Shown: piece by piece, positions 1-9,188 of the stretch
Numbering within the stretch: the stretch's first letter is position 1
How the letters are laid out: each line of letters begins with the position of its first letter
Assembly: GCF_900130015.1 (NCBI RefSeq)
Contig: NZ_FQXS01000017.1
Span: 46,770-110,769, forward strand
DNA: 64,000 nucleotides
DNA from: Desulfofustis glycolicus DSM 9705
Lineage (GTDB): Bacteria > Desulfobacterota > Desulfobulbia > Desulfobulbales > Desulfocapsaceae
Direction of reading: 5' to 3'
Position numbers and translations under genes: made by a program
The notes under the pieces: generated by a model
The model's input: only the letters and a program-made list of their open reading frames with translations
Told to the model about the DNA's origin: nothing
Database searches by the model: none

Positions 1-1440
1 GACGAATACCAGGATATCGATGCCGAGCAATATGAGTTGGTCTCTCTCGTCGCCGGGAAAAGCGTTACAGAACATGAACGGAAAATGACCATCCTGGCGG
101 TTGGCGATGACGACCAGAACATCTATCGGTTTCGCGGGGCAAGCGTCGAATTCATCAAAAAGTTCCGACACGACTACGATGCGCACATCCACTACCTGAT
201 CGAAAACTACCGCTCGACTGCCCATATCATCGACGCAGCGAACTGTTTGATCGCCCACAACACTGACCGGATGAAGACGAACCACCCGATCCGGATCAAC
301 CGGGATCGAAAAAATCTTCTACCCGGTGGCAATTGGCAGGCCAACGACCCGGTTGCGCACGGCAAAGTGCAACTACTTCAGGTGAGCAGCCCCCAGGAAC
401 AGGCTGCCGCCCTGCTGACAGAGTTAAAACGGCTGCAGCAGGCAGGCCCCGCGGAACTGAACAAGTGCGCCGTGCTCGCTCGTGAGTGGAAAGACCTCGA
501 TCCGGTGCGCAGCGCTCTCGAAGCAGCCGGCATCCCCGTCTGCCTGAGTTGGGGACGGCAAAACGGATTCCCCCGCTTATCCCGAATACGCGAACATACT
601 GATCTGCTCGACCACCTACACACCATGCGTACTGAACTGCTCACCGGCAGCGCGCTGCTGGCTATCCTTGCCAAGCAAACCACCAACAATTCAGTCTGGA
701 GCGACAATCTGAAAACAATCCTCCAGCAATGGCGGGATGAAACCAACGACGCCCCACAGCCGGTGCCTGAGATCCAGGAATACCTCTATGAAACCTTCGC
801 CGAACAAAACAGGGCCAAGACCATCGGCAACGGCCTGTTCCTGGCGACAGCCCATTCGGTGAAAGGCCTCGAATTCGATCATGTCTTCATCCTCGGTGAC
901 AACTGGGATCATGGAGCCCAAACAGCCATCGAAGATGAGCGCAGACTCTATTACGTCTCCATGTCGCGGGCCCGGGAAACACTCCATCTCTTTTCAATTC
1001 AGACAACGGCCAACCCGCATGCCAGCTTATTGGCAGGTGATTTTCTCACCACCAGAAAACCAACAACAACCGACCCAAGCAGAACCACAAGCCACAGCTA
1101 CCATGTGTTGGGTATGGAAGATCTATTTCTGGACTACATCGGTATACGAATAGAAACCCATCCTTCCCGCCAAGCCATCAAGAAATTGCAAGCAGGCGAT
1201 CGGTTGAATTTTAAGAGAGCAGAAGATCATGTAGACTTGATCAATGAAGAATGTATAGAGGTTGCTCGGCTCTCAAAAAAAGCGTTTGCTGAATGGGAGG
1301 AAAAACTCGACACCGTCCAGCAAATTCTTGTTCTTGCCTTGGTGAGAAGAACCCGGGAGGATGTCTCCGACAAGGAGTTTCAAGCAAGATGCATTGGGCA
1401 AAGCTGGGAAATTCCAATCGTGGAATTCAGGCACGCTTAA
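1..1440 (+). CDS. UvrD/Rep-type superfamily 1 helicase, C-terminal part (5' truncated by window edge)
   Basis: The frame is open from base 1 and begins with DEYQDI, the Walker B motif of UvrD/Rep helicases, so the N-terminal half with Walker A lies outside the window. Following motifs are all visible: GDDDQNIYRFRGA (motif III), ENYRST (motif IV), TAHSVKGLEFDHVF (motif V) and YYVSMSRARETLHLF (motif VI). A C-terminal extension of about 110 residues after motif VI is not part of the minimal helicase fold. The motif wording resembles the C-terminal UvrD half of long RecQ-UvrD fusion helicases as I remember them, but the upstream part is needed to decide. It should unwind DNA 3' to 5' at the expense of ATP. 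The following 227 bases are AT-rich and hold no gene. Confidence 0.85.
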   Translation, partial: DEYQDIDAEQYELVSLVAGKSVTEHERKMTILAVGDDDQNIYRFRGASVEFIKKFRHDYDAHIHYLIENYRSTAHIIDAANCLIAHNTDRMKTNHPIRINRDRKNLLPGGNWQANDPVAHGKVQLLQVSSPQEQAAALLTELKRLQQAGPAELNKCAVLAREWKDLDPVRSALEAAGIPVCLSWGRQNGFPRLSRIREHTDLLDHLHTMRTELLTGSALLAILAKQTTNNSVWSDNLKTILQQWRDETNDAPQPVPEIQEYLYETFAEQNRAKTIGNGLFLATAHSVKGLEFDHVFILGDNWDHGAQTAIEDERRLYYVSMSRARETLHLFSIQTTANPHASLLAGDFLTTRKPTTTDPSRTTSHSYHVLGMEDLFLDYIGIRIETHPSRQAIKKLQAGDRLNFKRAEDHVDLINEECIEVARLSKKAFAEWEEKLDTVQQILVLALVRRTREDVSDKEFQARCIGQSWEIPIVEFRHA

Positions 1441-1667
1441 ACAGAAAGCGAGATTAATTCTGCTGTGACATCTTCCTTGAAAACAGTCTCGGAAAAGTTC
1501 CCTAATCATCTAAATGTCAGAGATTTCTGTACAGGCCCTATCTTCCAACGAACACCTCATTTTTACAATAAAATCCAAGCAATCTTTCTTTTCAAGGCGC
1601 TTTATTTTATGATATTACTTAAATGTAAAATATGAGTTGATCTTATTTTAGTTTCACGGGAGACAGG

Positions 1668-2837
1668 ATGAAGCGAAAACTCCAAGGCGAATACGTGACC
1701 ATTTCGACAGTGGGTGATACGGTTCAATCCTTTGTCCCCTCTCCGCTGCCGCCGCTACCACCCATCGAATGGACGCGGGAACTGTGCCGCAGGTTCGATG
1801 AGGCGATGCTGGCACTCGGGCGGCTGGATAGCGTCTCGACGCTGTTGCCGGACACCTCACTGTTTCTTTATATGTACGTTCGCAAAGAAGCGGTGCTTTC
1901 TTCCATGATCGAGGGAACGCAGTCGTCGTTGTCTGACCTGCTGCTGTTCGAGTTGGACCAGCAGCCAGGTGTACCGCTTGATGACGTACGGGAGGTCAGT
2001 AACTATATCGCCGCTCTCGACCATGGTCTTGGTCTGCTGAAGGCAGGCCTGCCGCTATCGCTGCGGCTCTTTCGGGAGATCCACGGTGTGTTATTGACCA
2101 AGGGCCGAGGCAGCAATCAGGCTCCGGGTGAATTTCGGCGGTGCCTGAACTGGATCGGCGGTACCAGACCGGGAAACGCTGCCTTTGTTCCACCCCCGGC
2201 GGAAGCGGTGCTCGAGTGCATGGGCAAACTGGAACTCTTTCTCCATGACCAGCCGGAACCTACCCCGGTCTTGCTCAAAGTGGCCTTGGCCCATGTGCAG
2301 TTTGAGACCATCCACCCCTTTCTCGATGGTAACGGCCGTCTGGGGCGCTTGCTGATCACGCTGCTGCTGTGCGAGAAAAAGGTGCTGCGGGAACCGATGC
2401 TCTACCTGAGCCTCTACTTCAAGACGCACCGGCAGTATTATTATGAGTTGCTCAACAACGTCCGCCTGACAGGTGACTGGGAAGCGTGGTTGGATTTCTT
2501 CGCCGAGGCGATCATCGTCACTGCCGGCCAGGCGGTGGAAACGGCGCAGCAGCTTCTGGACCTGGCCAAACAGGACCGCGACAAAATAAACGGCCTTGGC
2601 CGGGCTGCGGCATCGGCGCTGCAGGTGCACCGGGCACTCATGGAGCATCCCATCGCCACAGCGGGGTCACTGGTTAAGAAGACCGGACTCACTGCGGCAA
2701 CGATCAACAAGGCACTTGACCACCTGGAACACCTGGGCATCGTGAACGAGCTGACCGCACAGAAGCGCAACCGCCTGTTCAGCTACGCGGGTTATATCGG
2801 AATCATGAGTCGCGGTACGGAACTGCCGGGCAGTTAG
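1668..2837 (+). CDS. Fic-domain AMP-transferase with N-terminal inhibitory helix and winged-helix C-terminus
   Basis: The Fic active-site motif HPFLDGNGRLGR is complete at residues 216-227, with catalytic His216 and the anion-binding loop, so the enzyme should transfer AMP (or another nucleotide moiety) to hydroxyl side chains of a protein. An inhibitory-helix motif SxxxEG is seen at residues 78-83 (S78, E82, G83), which is the class II arrangement where the inhibitory helix is on the same chain ahead of the Fic core. The last 90 residues form a winged-helix-like domain (LVKKTGLTAATINKALDHLE), typical of the long Fic/DOC family of about 370-390 residues. The start ATG follows GGGAGACAGG. No antitoxin-like partner lies beside it. 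The target protein is unknown. Confidence 0.88.
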   Translation: MKRKLQGEYVTISTVGDTVQSFVPSPLPPLPPIEWTRELCRRFDEAMLALGRLDSVSTLLPDTSLFLYMYVRKEAVLSSMIEGTQSSLSDLLLFELDQQPGVPLDDVREVSNYIAALDHGLGLLKAGLPLSLRLFREIHGVLLTKGRGSNQAPGEFRRCLNWIGGTRPGNAAFVPPPAEAVLECMGKLELFLHDQPEPTPVLLKVALAHVQFETIHPFLDGNGRLGRLLITLLLCEKKVLREPMLYLSLYFKTHRQYYYELLNNVRLTGDWEAWLDFFAEAIIVTAGQAVETAQQLLDLAKQDRDKINGLGRAAASALQVHRALMEHPIATAGSLVKKTGLTAATINKALDHLEHLGIVNELTAQKRNRLFSYAGYIGIMSRGTELPGS

Positions 2838-2931
2838 GAACCATCGGTTCCGGTTCAAGGCTGTCAGGTCTGGTTTAGAAGAATCCTCACACCACAGGCC
2901 TTCATGCGTCCTCGCTCCTTCACCAAACGCA

Positions 2932-2967
2932 AAAAGCGGTTACAGAACAAAACCTGTAACCGCTTTT
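2932..2967 (-). terminator. Intrinsic terminator of tRNA-Phe
   Basis: A perfect 14-bp inverted repeat (2932-2945 with 2954-2967) encloses an 8-nt loop. Read on the minus strand the right arm runs directly into five Ts, the usual form of a rho-independent terminator. It sits 9 bases past the CCA end of the leftward tRNA gene. Confidence 0.85.
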
Positions 2968-2976
2968 AATGTCGTG

Positions 2977-3052
<76 letters not shown>

Positions 3053-3152
3053 ACCGGATAGCGGTGCTGTATTTACAAAACATACCCGGAGGTGTCAACT
3101 GTTTTCCTCCGGGCTTGTTTAGTCGAGCCGACTAATGGCGGCCTCGGGACTG

Positions 3153-3962
3153 CTATTTTTCGTCGTGGATCGACAGGCCGCCCAAATCTAGTTCGAAGTT
3201 GAGGTCGTCGTCCATTCGTGATGCCGGTCGGGCGGCTTTTTCAGCGGCAGGTGAAACTTCTTCGGCCAGGGCGGGCTCATCCTCGCCGAGATCGAAGTCC
3301 ATGTCCATGTTGCTGAAATCGAGATCGTCCGCCGGTTCGGCCGGCAATGCGGCCGGCTCTTCGCTGGCAGCCGGTTCCGGTTCTTCAGCGAAGGCCGCCG
3401 GAGTCTCGTCCCCTGTCAACGGTGGGGGAGTGGCACTGCGTGCCTGATCCGGCGGAGAGAGATCGGAGATATCGGACAATTCCTCGGGGATTTCCATGCT
3501 CGGTGGCGGCGGTGTATCGTCGGCTTCGCTGTCTTCGAAGGCGAAGGTCTCTTCACCGGAAGTGTCTTCAAACATCCCGAGATCGAGCGCACCTTCGGTG
3601 AACTGCTGACTTTCATCTCCCCGCTCGCCCGAACCGAATTCGTCGTCCAGGGCCTGAGCGGCGGCAGTATCATCTTCCTGGTCTTCGGCGAAGGCGAACT
3701 CCATGTCTGCATCTTCCTCCGATTCTCCCTCGTCTACGAGAATCTCCAGATCCGGATCGGCGAATTCGATCTCGTCGCTCTCTTCACTTTCGAGAGACAT
3801 TTCGCCATCATCTTCCAGTGCGGCGAACTTCAGGAAAACCGGGGTGTGAACATTTAACGTACTGCCCTGAAAGGCGTTTGCCGTCTCTGAAATATCCTTG
3901 TTACAGCGTAGACAGGTCTCGACATTGTCAAAGGAGATATAGCCACATTTCGGACAGCGCAT
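3153..3962 (-). CDS. Zinc-ribbon protein with long acidic, low-complexity tail
   Basis: The protein begins MRCPKCGYISFDNVETC and has a C-x2-C...C-x2-C zinc ribbon in its first 25 residues (RCPKCG and TCLRCN). The remaining 240 residues are strongly acidic, rich in Glu, Asp, Ala and Pro, and look disordered, ending in a short DDDLNFELDLGGLSIHD segment. An in-frame ATG lies 19 codons further upstream, but the start at 3962 follows AGAGGAA at proper distance and puts the ribbon at the very N-terminus, as in related proteins. No transmembrane segment is seen. The function is not known; similar ribbon-plus-acidic-tail proteins occur in Desulfobacterota and may be scaffolds. It is 131 bases downstream of nadC on the same strand. 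Confidence 0.7.
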   Translation of the reverse strand: MRCPKCGYISFDNVETCLRCNKDISETANAFQGSTLNVHTPVFLKFAALEDDGEMSLESEESDEIEFADPDLEILVDEGESEEDADMEFAFAEDQEDDTAAAQALDDEFGSGERGDESQQFTEGALDLGMFEDTSGEETFAFEDSEADDTPPPPSMEIPEELSDISDLSPPDQARSATPPPLTGDETPAAFAEEPEPAASEEPAALPAEPADDLDFSNMDMDFDLGEDEPALAEEVSPAAEKAARPASRMDDDLNFELDLGGLSIHDEK

Positions 3963-4093
3963 CAGTACATTCCTCTTTTCGGGTCCAACAGAAAAGGCAT
4001 GGCTGGCCGCACCATCCATGCCACCCCTCCAGTATGAGCGCAGTATCTCACATTTTTTCGGGAAAAATCAAGAAATAATCGCATTATTGGTGT

Positions 4094-4939
4094 TTATCCG
4101 CCGGTCGAGGACCAATCCATACCGATATCGCAGGCGGGGGCGGAATGTGTCAGGGCGCCCGCCGAGATGATGTCAACACCCGAAGCAGCCACCGCCCGCA
4201 CCGTTTCCAGGGAGATGCCGCCGGAGGCCTCGACGATCGCCCGGCCGTCGATCTTGGCCACCGCTTCGGCCATGGTGGCGGGCGGCATATTGTCGAGCAG
4301 GATGATATCGACACCGCAGTCAAGGCACTGCTCGACCTGTTCCAGGGTATCGGTCTCCACCTCGATCCTGATGGTATGCGGCACCAGGAGCCGCACCCGT
4401 TCAACCGCAGCGGCGATGGAACCGCAGGCGGCGATGTGATTATCCTTGATCAGGATGCCGTCGGCCAGATTGAAGCGATGGTTGTGCCCTCCGCCGGCCA
4501 CCACTGCGTATTTCTCGAGCATCCGTAGTCCCGGCGTGGTCTTCCGGGTATCGCAGATCCGCACCGGATAGCCCTCGACCTGCCTGACGAAGGCGGCGGT
4601 CAAGGTGGCGATGCCGGAGAGTCGCTGCAGCAGGTTCAGGGCCACCCGCTCCGCCTTGAGCAGATCGATGGTTGGGCCGTTTACCGTCAGCAGCACATCA
4701 CCAGGCTCGACCCGGCTGCCGTCGGCCAGGCCGCCGGTGCTTTCAATGCGCGGGTTCTGCAAGGCAAACACCCGGGCGGCGACGGTCTCGATCCCGGCCG
4801 CCAGAAAGCTCTCACGGGCCACCAACCGGGCACTGCCAAGCTGGTCCGGCGAAAAAATTGCCTCACTGGTCAGATCACCCCGGCCGATATCTTCCCGGAG
4901 AAATGAACGCAGGATCGTATCCAGCAGGTTGTTGTCCAT
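4094..4939 (-). CDS. nadC: Nicotinate-nucleotide pyrophosphorylase (quinolinate phosphoribosyltransferase)
   Basis: The enzyme converts quinolinate and PRPP to nicotinate mononucleotide, CO2 and PPi in de novo NAD synthesis. Family landmarks are present in order: LREDIGRGDLTS near the N-terminus, ERVALNLLQRLSGIAT, CDTRKTTPGLR, GGGHNHRFNLADGILIKDNH, EVETDTLEQV and the C-terminal ASGGISLETVRAVAASGVDIISAGALTHS. The length of 281 residues is normal. The start at 4939 follows GAGGAG at 5 bases; an ATG 8 codons earlier would lie inside valS and lacks such a site. It begins only 20 bases after the valS stop, so the two genes are probably cotranscribed. No nadA or nadB is in the window. Confidence 0.95.
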   Translation of the reverse strand: MDNNLLDTILRSFLREDIGRGDLTSEAIFSPDQLGSARLVARESFLAAGIETVAARVFALQNPRIESTGGLADGSRVEPGDVLLTVNGPTIDLLKAERVALNLLQRLSGIATLTAAFVRQVEGYPVRICDTRKTTPGLRMLEKYAVVAGGGHNHRFNLADGILIKDNHIAACGSIAAAVERVRLLVPHTIRIEVETDTLEQVEQCLDCGVDIILLDNMPPATMAEAVAKIDGRAIVEASGGISLETVRAVAASGVDIISAGALTHSAPACDIGMDWSSTGG

Positions 4940-4959
4940 GGTGCTCCTCAGCTGCCTCG

Positions 4960-7638
4960 TCAATTTCCGGCGATAGCTGCCAGCCGCTGCTCTGCCTCTG
5001 AGATGCGGGCCAGTCGCGCTTCCAGCTCACGCTGCTTCTCCTGCTCTTTGGCGACTATCTCGGCCGGCGCATTGGCCAGGAATTTCTCGTTGCCGAGCTT
5101 GCCGCTCACCTTCTTCAAGTCGATCTCGACCTTGGCCCGCTCCCGCTGCAACTTGTCACGCTCGCCGGCAATGTCGACGAGTCCTTTGAGCGGCACATAA
5201 ATTTCGATGTCGTTGTAGATATAGGTAGCCGCATCGGCCGGTTTGGCGCCCGGCGGGGCGATGGTCAGCGAACCGAGCCGGGCCAGTTCGGTAATGGCCG
5301 GCGTGTAGGTGGTGATCAGCGCGGCCGCATCCTCACCGACATTGGTAACGAAAGCCTCGAGCTTCTGCGACGGGTGCACGTTGGCTTCGGCCCGAATGTT
5401 ACGGATACCGCCGATGACCCCCATCAGCAACTCCATATCCCGTTCGGCCGCCTCGTCGAGCCATTCCCGGTGCCGTTCGGGGTAGGGCTGCAGCATCAGC
5501 ACCGGCCGCTCGCCGGGCAGCACGCTCCATATCTCCTCGGTGACGAACGGGGTAATCGGGTGCATCAGCCCCACAATCGTCTCCAGCACCGTCAGCAGGA
5601 CGCCGCGGGCCTGATTCCTGGTCTGCTCCTCCCGGCTGAACAGCTCCGATTTGATCCATTCCAGGTACCAGTCGCAGAACTCGTGCCAGATGAACTGGTA
5701 ATTGGCCGACGCGACGTCGTTGAAATGGTATTCATCGAGGCCACGACGGACCTGGTCGATCGTCCGGGCGGTGCGACTGAGGATCCAGCGATGGGCCAGG
5801 CCGAGACGTTCGGGCTGCTCGACCACGGCGGTAATACCGGGATCGCTGGAACCGACGTGCATCAAGGCGAAACGGGCGGCATTCCACAGCTTGTTGATGA
5901 AAAAGCGATACCCTTCGATCCGCTCCTCGTCGAGCCGGATCTCCCGGCCCTGGGCGGCAAAAGCGGCGAGCGTGAAACGAACCGCGTCGGTGCCGTAAAC
6001 GCCCATGACCTGCAGCGGGTCGATGACGTTGCCGGTCGATTTTGACATCTTCTTGCCGTGCTTGTCGCGCACCAGCGCATGCAGGTAGACGTCGTGAAAC
6101 GGCACCTCCTCCATGAAATGGATGCCCATCATCATCATTCGGGCCACCCAGAAGAAGAGGATATCGAAACTGGTCACCAAAATCGACGTCGGGTAGAAGG
6201 TGGCCAGCTCCCTGGTCTTCTCCGGCCAGCCCATCGTCGAAAACGGCCAGAGCGCCGAGGAGAACCAGGTGTCGAGCACGTCGGTTTCCTGCACCAGCTC
6301 GGTGGATCCGCAGGACGGGCAGCGTTCGGGGTCGATGGTGTCGACGATCATCTCGCCGCAGGCGGTACAGGTCCAGGCCGGGATGCGGTGTCCCCACCAG
6401 ATCTGCCGGGAGATGCACCAGTCGCGGATATTGTCCATCCAGCTGTAGAAGGTGTTATACCAGGTTTTCGGGTAGATCTTGATGCGCTCCTCGCGCACCG
6501 CGGCCACCGCCGCGTCGGCCAACGGCCGGACAGAGACGAACCACTGCAGCGAGGTGGTCGGCTCAACCACCGTCTTGCAGCGATAGCACTGGCCGACCGC
6601 ATGCGGATAGTCCTCTACCGTGACCAGGTACCCCTGGCTTTCGAGATCGGCAACGATCTTCTTGCGACAGGCGAACCGGTCCAGCCCGGCGTAGCTGCCG
6701 GCCTTTTCGTTCATCACGCCGTGGTCGTCCATCACCTTGCACATCGCCAGGTTATGGCGCCGGCCGATCTCGTAGTCGTCCCGATCATGGGACGGGGTTA
6801 CCTTCAAGGCCCCGGTACCGAAATCCATCTGCACGTGCTCGTCGAAGACTACCGGGATAACTCGACCGGTCAGCGGCAGTTCCACCTGCTTGCCGGCCAG
6901 ACCGGCGTAACGGGGATCATTCGGGTTGACCGCGACGCCGGTATCGCCAAGCATGGTTTCCGGTCGAGTGGTGGCCACCACCAACTCGCCGCTGCCGTCA
7001 ACCAGCGGGTAACGCAGGTGGTAGAGTTTGCCCTGGCTCGGCTCGTGTTCTACTTCATCGTCGGCCAGCGCCGTCAGGCAGCGCGGGCACCAGTTGACGA
7101 TATAATCGCCCTTGTAGATCAGTCCTTCCTTGTAGAGCCGGACGAAGACTTCACGTACCGCCTGCGACAACCCCTCGTCCATGGTGAAGCGTTCCCGACT
7201 CCAGTCGCAGGAACAGCCGAGCCGCTTGAGCTGGTTGATAATAGTGCCGCCCTTTTCCCGGCGCCACTCCCAGACCCGCTCGACAAAAGCGTCTCGCCCG
7301 AGATCATGGCGACTGAGGCCCTCGCTGGCGAGCTGTCGTTCGACGACGTTCTGCGTGGCGATGCCGGCATGATCGGTCCCCGGCACCCACAGGGTGTTGT
7401 CACCGCACATCCGGTGATAACGGGTCAGGATGTCCTGCATGGTGTTATTCAGGGCGTGGCCGACATGGAGAACGCCGGTCACGTTGGGCGGCGGGATGAC
7501 AATGGAAAATGACGGCTTATCGGGCTCCATGCGGGCGGCGAAACAGTGCTGCGCCTCCCAGGTGTCCAGCCATTTCTGCTCGACGTCGGTAAATTCGTAG
7601 CTCTTGCTCAGTTCCTTCGGTGCGCTGGTTTCGGTCAT
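4960..7638 (-). CDS. valS: Valyl-tRNA synthetase
   Basis: Class I aminoacyl-tRNA synthetase of 892 residues that charges tRNA-Val and edits threonine. The HIGH-type signature is PNVTGVLHVGHALNNT near residue 55 and the KMSKS loop lies at about residue 530. Between them lie the editing (CP1) domain with TTRPETMLGD and a zinc-binding-like CTACGEMIVD...CPSCG insertion. The C-terminus (RDKLQRERAKVEIDLKKVSGKL) is the coiled-coil arm that contacts the tRNA elbow. The ribosome binding site ahead of the ATG is weak. It is followed closely by nadC. Confidence 0.97.
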   Translation of the reverse strand: MTETSAPKELSKSYEFTDVEQKWLDTWEAQHCFAARMEPDKPSFSIVIPPPNVTGVLHVGHALNNTMQDILTRYHRMCGDNTLWVPGTDHAGIATQNVVERQLASEGLSRHDLGRDAFVERVWEWRREKGGTIINQLKRLGCSCDWSRERFTMDEGLSQAVREVFVRLYKEGLIYKGDYIVNWCPRCLTALADDEVEHEPSQGKLYHLRYPLVDGSGELVVATTRPETMLGDTGVAVNPNDPRYAGLAGKQVELPLTGRVIPVVFDEHVQMDFGTGALKVTPSHDRDDYEIGRRHNLAMCKVMDDHGVMNEKAGSYAGLDRFACRKKIVADLESQGYLVTVEDYPHAVGQCYRCKTVVEPTTSLQWFVSVRPLADAAVAAVREERIKIYPKTWYNTFYSWMDNIRDWCISRQIWWGHRIPAWTCTACGEMIVDTIDPERCPSCGSTELVQETDVLDTWFSSALWPFSTMGWPEKTRELATFYPTSILVTSFDILFFWVARMMMMGIHFMEEVPFHDVYLHALVRDKHGKKMSKSTGNVIDPLQVMGVYGTDAVRFTLAAFAAQGREIRLDEERIEGYRFFINKLWNAARFALMHVGSSDPGITAVVEQPERLGLAHRWILSRTARTIDQVRRGLDEYHFNDVASANYQFIWHEFCDWYLEWIKSELFSREEQTRNQARGVLLTVLETIVGLMHPITPFVTEEIWSVLPGERPVLMLQPYPERHREWLDEAAERDMELLMGVIGGIRNIRAEANVHPSQKLEAFVTNVGEDAAALITTYTPAITELARLGSLTIAPPGAKPADAATYIYNDIEIYVPLKGLVDIAGERDKLQRERAKVEIDLKKVSGKLGNEKFLANAPAEIVAKEQEKQRELEARLARISEAEQRLAAIAGN

Positions 7639-7678
7639 CGGTTACGTGCCTGTGCTGGTTTGCCGGATCGCTATTCTC

Positions 7679-7705
7679 CCGCCGGCGTCGCATCGACGCC
7701 GGCGG
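7679..7705 (-). other. Strong GC hairpin between the dGTPase-like gene and valS
   Basis: A perfect 12-bp inverted repeat (7679-7690 and 7694-7705) with a 3-nt loop lies 40 bases upstream of valS and about 107 bases after the dGTPase-like gene. No T-run follows on the minus strand, so it is not a standard intrinsic terminator. It may act as a weak terminator or as a secondary structure in the valS leader. Confidence 0.35.
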
Positions 7706-7812
7706 AGAGGAAGATTACCTGCGGATCACCATTTAAGCAACCGTTTTCCGGTCCGTACCGGGCCGAAGCGCCATCGGCCGGGCCCAGCTGCCGCAGTTCG
7801 ATGATCAACGCG

Positions 7813-8916
7813 CTACCTGACACTCCACGGCTTGGGCAGAAAGAGATACTCGTAGATACCGAGCGCGTAGCGATCGGTCATGCCGGCGATGTAGTCGCAG
7901 ACCCGGCGATGCGCGGTCTTCTCGCTTGGCCAGTCACGACTCTGCTCGTCGACCAGCCATTCGTCACCGACCCGCGTGACCAACCCGTTCTCCATGAAAT
8001 AGCCGTAGAGTTCGCGGATAATTCGCTGGGCCTTGACGAATTCCTGGTGTACCCAGTAGTGACGGTAGACGTTATCGTAGAGAAAGGAGCGCAGCGCGGT
8101 AATTGCCCCGAGCATCGCCTCGCTGATATGCAGATCCCCGTCGTCGGCGGTCAGCGTCTCGACGATGATATCACGGACCATACTGCCGATGCGCCGGGAA
8201 TGCTTTTCGCCGACCACCCGGGTAATCGCTGCCGGCACACTGTTGTCGCCGAGGATGCCGGCGCGCTGGGCATCGTCGAGGTCATGGTTGACGTAGGCGA
8301 TGATATCGGCCACCCGCACCACCTGGCCTTCCAACGTTACCGCTCGCTCGGTCCGGCGGGCGGGGATCAGCTCCTTGTTGCTGCCCTTGGAGTGGCGGAT
8401 GATGCCGTTGCGCACTTCGAAGGTCAGATTCAGACCGCGGCCCTTGTTTTCCAGGAAGTCGACCACCCGCAGGCTGTGCACGTAATGACGGAAGCCGCCC
8501 GGGTGCAGTTCGTTGAGCGTCGCTTCACCGGCATGGCCGAACGGCGTGTGCCCGAGATCGTGGCCGAGGGCGATCGCCTCGGTGAGCGGCTCGTTGAGGC
8601 AGAGCGCAGCGGCGATGGTGCGGGCGATCTGCGAGACCTCAAGCACATGGGTCAGCCGGGTCCGGTAGTGATCACCCATCGGTGCGAGAAAGACCTGGGT
8701 CTTGTGCTTGAGTCGGCGAAAGGTCTTGGAATGGATGATTCGGTCCCGGTCGCGCTGGTACGGCAAACGGATATCGCAGAGTTCTTCCGCCTCGGCGATC
8801 AGCCGGCCGCGCGAATCGGCATTACGGGCCGCGTACGGGGAAAGGACCAGATCCTCGCGCTCCCCGAGCTGCTTCTTTATCGATCTGCCGATTACCGGGG
8901 TAAAGCTCATCGCCAT
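7813..8916 (-). CDS. dgt: dGTPase-like HD-domain deoxynucleotide triphosphohydrolase
   Basis: The protein belongs to the dGTPase type 2 family, which hydrolyses dNTPs to deoxynucleosides and tripolyphosphate. The HD metal site is clear: HVLEVSQIARTIA supplies the first His, and ALGHDLGHTPFGHAGE supplies the central His-Asp pair and the two later His. The family N-terminus ADSRGRLIAEAEELCDIRLPYQRDRDRIIHSKTFRRLKHKTQVF is also present. The length of 367 residues fits type 2 enzymes (about 340-420) rather than the longer E. coli Dgt. A second ATG two codons downstream is an alternative start; neither has a convincing ribosome binding site. It is divergent from the FapA-like gene across a 272-base gap. 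Confidence 0.88.
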   Translation of the reverse strand: MAMSFTPVIGRSIKKQLGEREDLVLSPYAARNADSRGRLIAEAEELCDIRLPYQRDRDRIIHSKTFRRLKHKTQVFLAPMGDHYRTRLTHVLEVSQIARTIAAALCLNEPLTEAIALGHDLGHTPFGHAGEATLNELHPGGFRHYVHSLRVVDFLENKGRGLNLTFEVRNGIIRHSKGSNKELIPARRTERAVTLEGQVVRVADIIAYVNHDLDDAQRAGILGDNSVPAAITRVVGEKHSRRIGSMVRDIIVETLTADDGDLHISEAMLGAITALRSFLYDNVYRHYWVHQEFVKAQRIIRELYGYFMENGLVTRVGDEWLVDEQSRDWPSEKTAHRRVCDYIAGMTDRYALGIYEYLFLPKPWSVR

Positions 8917-9188
8917 CCGTCGTATTAGTGAGGGAAATCTCCGTAGTTACCTCTGTCCCTTTACCATACCTGCCTATTTGTGCAAGGCAGAAGCGTATCG
9001 CTCGCTAGCTCCGGCAGCGCTGCTGGTCTCCGGCGCAGCGCGACGGGCCATCTACACCCGCCTGATAAACCGGTCATTTATCCTTGCTGTCCGGCAGGTT
9101 GTCGTTTACAGTCTGACCAGATCTGTCGCGAAGCCAACCCCCGCCAACTCTCTCATAACAACCGGCCCCCGTTGCCCACGATGGTGTC

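Noticed and set aside
6058..7512. 484-residue plus-strand frame opposite valS
   Set aside because: Shadow of valyl-tRNA synthetase with no domain pattern.
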